The notes under the pieces were generated by a model, which was not told the origin of the DNA, did not search any database, and saw nothing but the letters and a program-made list of their open reading frames with translations. Made by a program: the position numbers and the translations under genes. Below, piece by piece: positions 6,384 through 7,744 of a stretch of 7,744 nucleotides of DNA. The stretch's first letter is position 1; the number at the start of each line of letters is the position of its first letter. Origin of the DNA: Gammaproteobacteria bacterium (GTDB lineage Bacteria > Pseudomonadota > Gammaproteobacteria > HK1); contig JAGRHX010000131.1 in NCBI GenBank assembly GCA_020444775.1, forward strand, positions 1 through 7,744, in the 5' to 3' direction.

Positions 6384-7744
6384 ATGTCATTCCAGCCCGA
6401 GAACGCCGCGGAGGCATTGCTCGCGCGGCTCGCCACGCACGGCGTGGACACCTTGTTCGCCAACGGCGGCACCGATTTCGCATCGATCATCGAAGCCTAT
6501 GCCCGCGCAACGCCGCTCGGTGCTCGCTTTCCCGAGCCATTGGTCATGCCGCACGAGACCGCGGCGGTAGCGATGGCTCATGGCCGCTATCTGGCCACCG
6601 GACAACCGCAGGCGGTGATGGCACACGTCACGGTCGGGCTCGCCAACACGGTGATGGGTGTCATCAACGCCGCGGCCGACAACGTGCCGCTGATCCTGAT
6701 GGCCGGACGAACACCGATCACCGAGGGCGCTCGACTCGGCGCCCGCAACGTGCCAATCCATTGGGGCCAGGATCTGCGTGACCCGGCTTCCATGGTGCGG
6801 TCCGCCGTCAAATGGGAGTATGAGCTGCGCTACGCGGACGAGGTCGAAGCGGTAGTCGACAGGGCCATCGCGATCGCGATGAGCGAGCCACGTGGCCCGG
6901 TGTATCTGGCCCTGCCACGCGAGCCGCTCGCCGAGCCACTGACGCGCAGCGGCCCCGCACCGGCACCACGCGCCACGGTTGCCAGCCCGCTGCTCGCCGA
7001 CACGCCGGCCTTGGAGACGGCCGCCGAGTGGCTGGGTTCGGCGAGACATCCGGTCGTCATCTCCGGACGCGGCGATCCGGAGGGCCAGACCGCGGCGGCC
7101 CTGACCCGGCTCGCCGAGCACCTGAGCATACCGGTGCTGGAATTCTGGCCGACCCGCAATGTCCTCGCCACGGACCATCCGCTGCACGCCGGCTTCGAGC
7201 CGACGCCGTGGCTGGCACAGGCCGATGTGGTGCTGGTACTGGACAACCTGGTGCCATGGATTGCCAACCAGGTGCAGCTCCCGCAGCACTGCCGGGTCAT
7301 CCAGCTCGGTGCCGATCCGTTGTTCGGCCGCTTTCCCATGCGTGGTTTCGCGGTGGATCTCGCGCTGGCGGGCAACCCTGGCAGCACGCTGCGCAGCCTG
7401 CTGGAGCTGGTCGGACCGGCGCGCCCACGCGATCCGGCGCTGGAGGCTCGGATTGCCGAAGACCGGAAGTCACGCGCGCAACGCGCCAGCGAAGCGAGCA
7501 CGCCGATGACACCGGCGTTCGTCAGCGGCTGTGTGAGCACCGCGATCGGGCCCGAGGCGATCATCGTCAACGAGTTGGGCCTGCAAGCCCCGTACGTGAC
7601 CGTGGGCGGTCCGAACCAGTTCTTCGGACACTCGCTCTCCGCGGGTCTGGGCTGGGGTCTGCCGGCGGCACTGGGCATCGCGCACGCGGAGCGCTCGCGT
7701 CTGGTCGCCGCCTGTATCGGCGACGGCTCCTACATGTTCGCCAA
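6384..7744 (+). CDS. Acetolactate-synthase-like thiamine diphosphate enzyme, 3' end outside the window
   Basis: The frame from ATG 6384 stays open to the edge, giving 453 residues plus two bases of the next codon; relatives run about 550-600. It belongs to the acetolactate synthase / benzaldehyde lyase / 2-hydroxyacyl-CoA lyase group, which uses thiamine diphosphate to make or break C-C bonds next to a carbonyl. The pyrimidine-binding domain spans roughly 5-180 with catalytic Glu58 in HETAA (57-61) and HVTVGLANTVMGVINAA (81-97). A middle domain runs about 205-345, and the diphosphate domain begins near 375, with GDGS (446-449) opening the Mg-diphosphate motif before the cut. FANGGTDFASIIEA (25-38) stands where true acetolactate synthases have a GVPG-type loop, and the first half resembles a poorly characterised group usually named only thiamine pyrophosphate-requiring protein. 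AGGAGG lies ten bases upstream of the start. Whether an acetolactate synthase small subunit follows cannot be seen. The reaction is unassigned. Confidence 0.9.
   Translation, partial: MSFQPENAAEALLARLATHGVDTLFANGGTDFASIIEAYARATPLGARFPEPLVMPHETAAVAMAHGRYLATGQPQAVMAHVTVGLANTVMGVINAAADNVPLILMAGRTPITEGARLGARNVPIHWGQDLRDPASMVRSAVKWEYELRYADEVEAVVDRAIAIAMSEPRGPVYLALPREPLAEPLTRSGPAPAPRATVASPLLADTPALETAAEWLGSARHPVVISGRGDPEGQTAAALTRLAEHLSIPVLEFWPTRNVLATDHPLHAGFEPTPWLAQADVVLVLDNLVPWIANQVQLPQHCRVIQLGADPLFGRFPMRGFAVDLALAGNPGSTLRSLLELVGPARPRDPALEARIAEDRKSRAQRASEASTPMTPAFVSGCVSTAIGPEAIIVNELGLQAPYVTVGGPNQFFGHSLSAGLGWGLPAALGIAHAERSRLVAACIGDGSYMFA

Noticed and set aside
6387..7678. Two long minus-strand open frames (6387-7289 and 6830-7678) opposite the thiamine enzyme
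   Set aside because: Both lie antisense to a frame with intact thiamine-enzyme motifs. Their translations are Arg/Ser/Gly-rich low-complexity sequence without family motifs, as expected of antisense frames in G/C-rich DNA.
1..7744. Insertion sequence, CRISPR array, tRNA or frameshifted gene
   Set aside because: No transposase motif, regularly spaced repeat, cloverleaf or broken reading frame was seen; all five complete genes are intact at normal family length.

Overview
The window comes from a bacterium with high G+C DNA. Third codon positions are strongly G/C biased, and long antisense open frames appear as by-products. The gene content suggests an aerobic proteobacterium with a large repertoire for oxidising small organic molecules. 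No ribosomal RNA, tRNA, mobile element, CRISPR array or phage gene is visible, so the taxonomic guess is inference only.

There are six protein genes, five complete and one cut by the right edge. All are oxidoreductases or C-C bond enzymes that use flavin or thiamine diphosphate. In order: a luciferase-like monooxygenase (147-1193, minus); a salicylate-hydroxylase-type FAD monooxygenase (1312-2493, plus); an acyl-CoA dehydrogenase (2527-3675, minus); a DAO-superfamily FAD oxidoreductase (3905-5029, plus); a second luciferase-like monooxygenase (5058-6179, minus); and the first 453 codons of an acetolactate-synthase-like thiamine diphosphate enzyme (6384 to the edge, plus).

The layout is unusual. 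The strand switches at every gene, so no two neighbours share an operon. Three divergent gaps (118, 229 and 204 bases) hold the promoters, and two very short convergent gaps (33 and 28 bases) hold the 3' ends. One divergent gap has a recognisable sigma-70-like promoter, the other two carry dyad-symmetric operator-like sequences, and one convergent gap holds a compact perfect palindrome that could terminate transcription both ways.

Together the genes look like part of a catabolic locus for a cyclic or heterocyclic carbon source: oxygen insertion by two FMNH2-type and one FAD-type monooxygenase, desaturation of a CoA thioester, oxidation of an amine or amino-acid-like compound, and a thiamine-dependent C-C step. 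The substrate cannot be read from the sequence. The most informative molecular clue is the acyl-CoA dehydrogenase, which has Asp where most of the family has the catalytic Glu, a change known from enzymes acting on alicyclic ring acyl-CoAs. No flavin reductase, CoA ligase, enoyl-CoA hydratase, transporter or regulator lies in the window, so the system must continue outside it.
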